NCBI GenBank assembly: GCA_046728115.1 | Contig: JBKPDW010000606.1 | Span: 1 to 8,723, forward strand | DNA: 8,723 nucleotides | Source: CAVSWN01 sp046728115 | Lineage (GTDB): Bacteria > Acidobacteriota > Vicinamibacteria > Vicinamibacterales > CAVVIG01 | Reading direction: 5' to 3' | In this document: positions 8,407-8,723 of the stretch, one piece after another | Layout: each line of letters begins with the position of its first letter | Numbering within the stretch: position 1 is the stretch's first letter | Translations under genes and position numbers: made by a program | The notes under the pieces: generated by a model | What the model saw: only the letters and a program-made list of their open reading frames with translations | Told to the model about the DNA's origin: nothing | The model's database searches: none

Positions 8407-8419
8407 CGCGAACTTCGCG
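8407..8419. other. Perfect 13-bp dyad upstream of the tRNA
   Basis: CGCGAA-C-TTCGCG is a perfect inverted repeat with 6-bp arms around one central base. It covers the place where the -35 region of the tRNA promoter would lie. It could be an operator-like site or a chance palindrome; I do not recognise it as the site of a particular regulator. Confidence 0.3.
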
Positions 8420-8476
8420 CTCCCGATATCCTCGCAGGCGCACGCGCAGTGTGCGACGCGCAGGCGACGCATGAGA

Positions 8477-8593
8477 CTATTTCTTCGCCACCTTCTGATG
8501 GAGTTCCTCGAACCAGTGCAGCACGACGTTAATCTGCGACGAAGCGCTCTGGTCGATGCGCTTGACCATCAGCAGGCGCTGACCATCAACACG
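8477..8593 (-). pseudogene. C-terminal fragment of a WD40/TolB-like beta-propeller protein, frame broken upstream
   Basis: The minus-strand frame ending at the TAG at 8477-8479 reads RVDGQRLLMVKRIDQSASSQ, then INVVLHWFEELHQKVAKK. This matches the very conserved C-terminal end of acidobacterial proteins with WD40-like (PD40/TolB) propellers, often attached to Ser/Thr kinase or winged-helix domains: 'DGQRFLM...Q(I/L)NVVLNWFEEL'. Upstream the frame meets a TAA at 8594-8596, so the propeller does not continue in this frame. In a neighbouring frame the sequence stays open to the adapter (…LPFDLRLGAEAPRQPMARNV), and one extra base around 8587-8590 would join the two. I do not recognise that upstream peptide. 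It may be a decayed gene, an insertion junction, or an assembly error close to the contig end. An ATG within the fragment could only encode about 31 residues. Confidence 0.6.
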
Positions 8594-8704
8594 TTACGAG
8601 CCATCGGCTGACGCGGAGCCTCTGCACCCAGTCTTAAGTCGAACGGCAGGGAGATTGGACCGCAGGGGTGGTGGCTGTCCTGACTTGAGGTGATCGAATA
8701 GGTT
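8594..8704. other. Unassigned stretch between the gene fragment and the adapter
   Basis: No recognisable gene, RNA or repeat is present. The minus strand is open in the frame one base out of register with the downstream propeller tail, but the encoded peptide is unfamiliar. Being the last bases of a contig, this stretch may have low read support. Confidence 0.4.
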
Positions 8705-8723
8705 CTGTCTCTTATACACATCT
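8705..8723. other. Tn5/Nextera mosaic-end adapter sequence (artefact)
   Basis: The last 19 bases, CTGTCTCTTATACACATCT, are exactly the reverse complement of the Tn5 mosaic end used in Nextera libraries. They are sequencing adapter left on the contig end and not part of the genome. They mark 8704/8705 as the true end of biological sequence. Confidence 0.98.

Noticed and set aside
8705..8723. Genuine Tn5/IS50 transposon end
   Set aside because: The match is exactly the engineered 19-bp mosaic end at the very last bases of the sequence, the signature of a Nextera library adapter.

Overview
The window is GC-rich bacterial DNA. Every gene I can support lies on the minus strand, so transcription runs from right to left. 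The order is tRNA(CAU), tilS, ftsH, folP, cdaA, cdaR, glmM, pdxJ. Together with a fragment of the acidobacterial-style 'DGQR...INVVLHWFEEL' beta-propeller tail at the right end, this suggests an environmental member of the Acidobacteriota (Vicinamibacteria-like). That assignment is inference from gene order and protein style, not from a marker gene. The right edge is a true contig end, because the last 19 bases are the Tn5/Nextera mosaic-end adapter sequence.

Layout from right to left (5' to 3' of transcription). Positions 8705-8723 are adapter. Positions 8594-8704 are unassigned. Positions 8477-8593 hold the C-terminal end of a WD40/TolB-like protein whose reading frame is broken upstream. 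A CCA-encoding tRNA with anticodon CAU lies at 8298-8374. A short GGCAGGA microrepeat separates it from tilS (tRNA-Ile lysidine synthetase). ftsH (membrane AAA+ zinc protease) follows after 38 bp, with a strong ribosome binding site. After an 86-bp spacer with another microrepeat come folP (dihydropteroate synthase), cdaA (diadenylate cyclase), cdaR (YbbR-domain regulator) and glmM (phosphoglucosamine mutase). These four overlap by 8, 4 and 14 bp, as expected of one translationally coupled operon. A 548-bp non-coding spacer follows, then the first 95 codons of pdxJ (pyridoxine 5'-phosphate synthase), cut by the left edge.

Functionally, cdaA-cdaR-glmM is the widely conserved c-di-AMP/cell-wall-precursor module: CdaA makes c-di-AMP, CdaR modulates it, and GlmM makes glucosamine-1-phosphate for peptidoglycan. 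folP and pdxJ add folate and vitamin B6 synthesis. tilS and the tRNA(CAU) concern AUA/AUG decoding, and ftsH concerns membrane protein quality control.

The most unusual feature is the glmM-pdxJ spacer (288-835). It is filled by two long arrays of a 7-8 bp unit (GGTGCYAC and its reverse complement) in opposite orientation around a non-repetitive core. They include perfect 20-bp inverted repeats, and a transcript entering pdxJ could fold into a very long imperfect hairpin. Two other spacers carry unrelated 7-9 bp microrepeats, which suggests that short-unit repeats characterise this genome's intergenic DNA.
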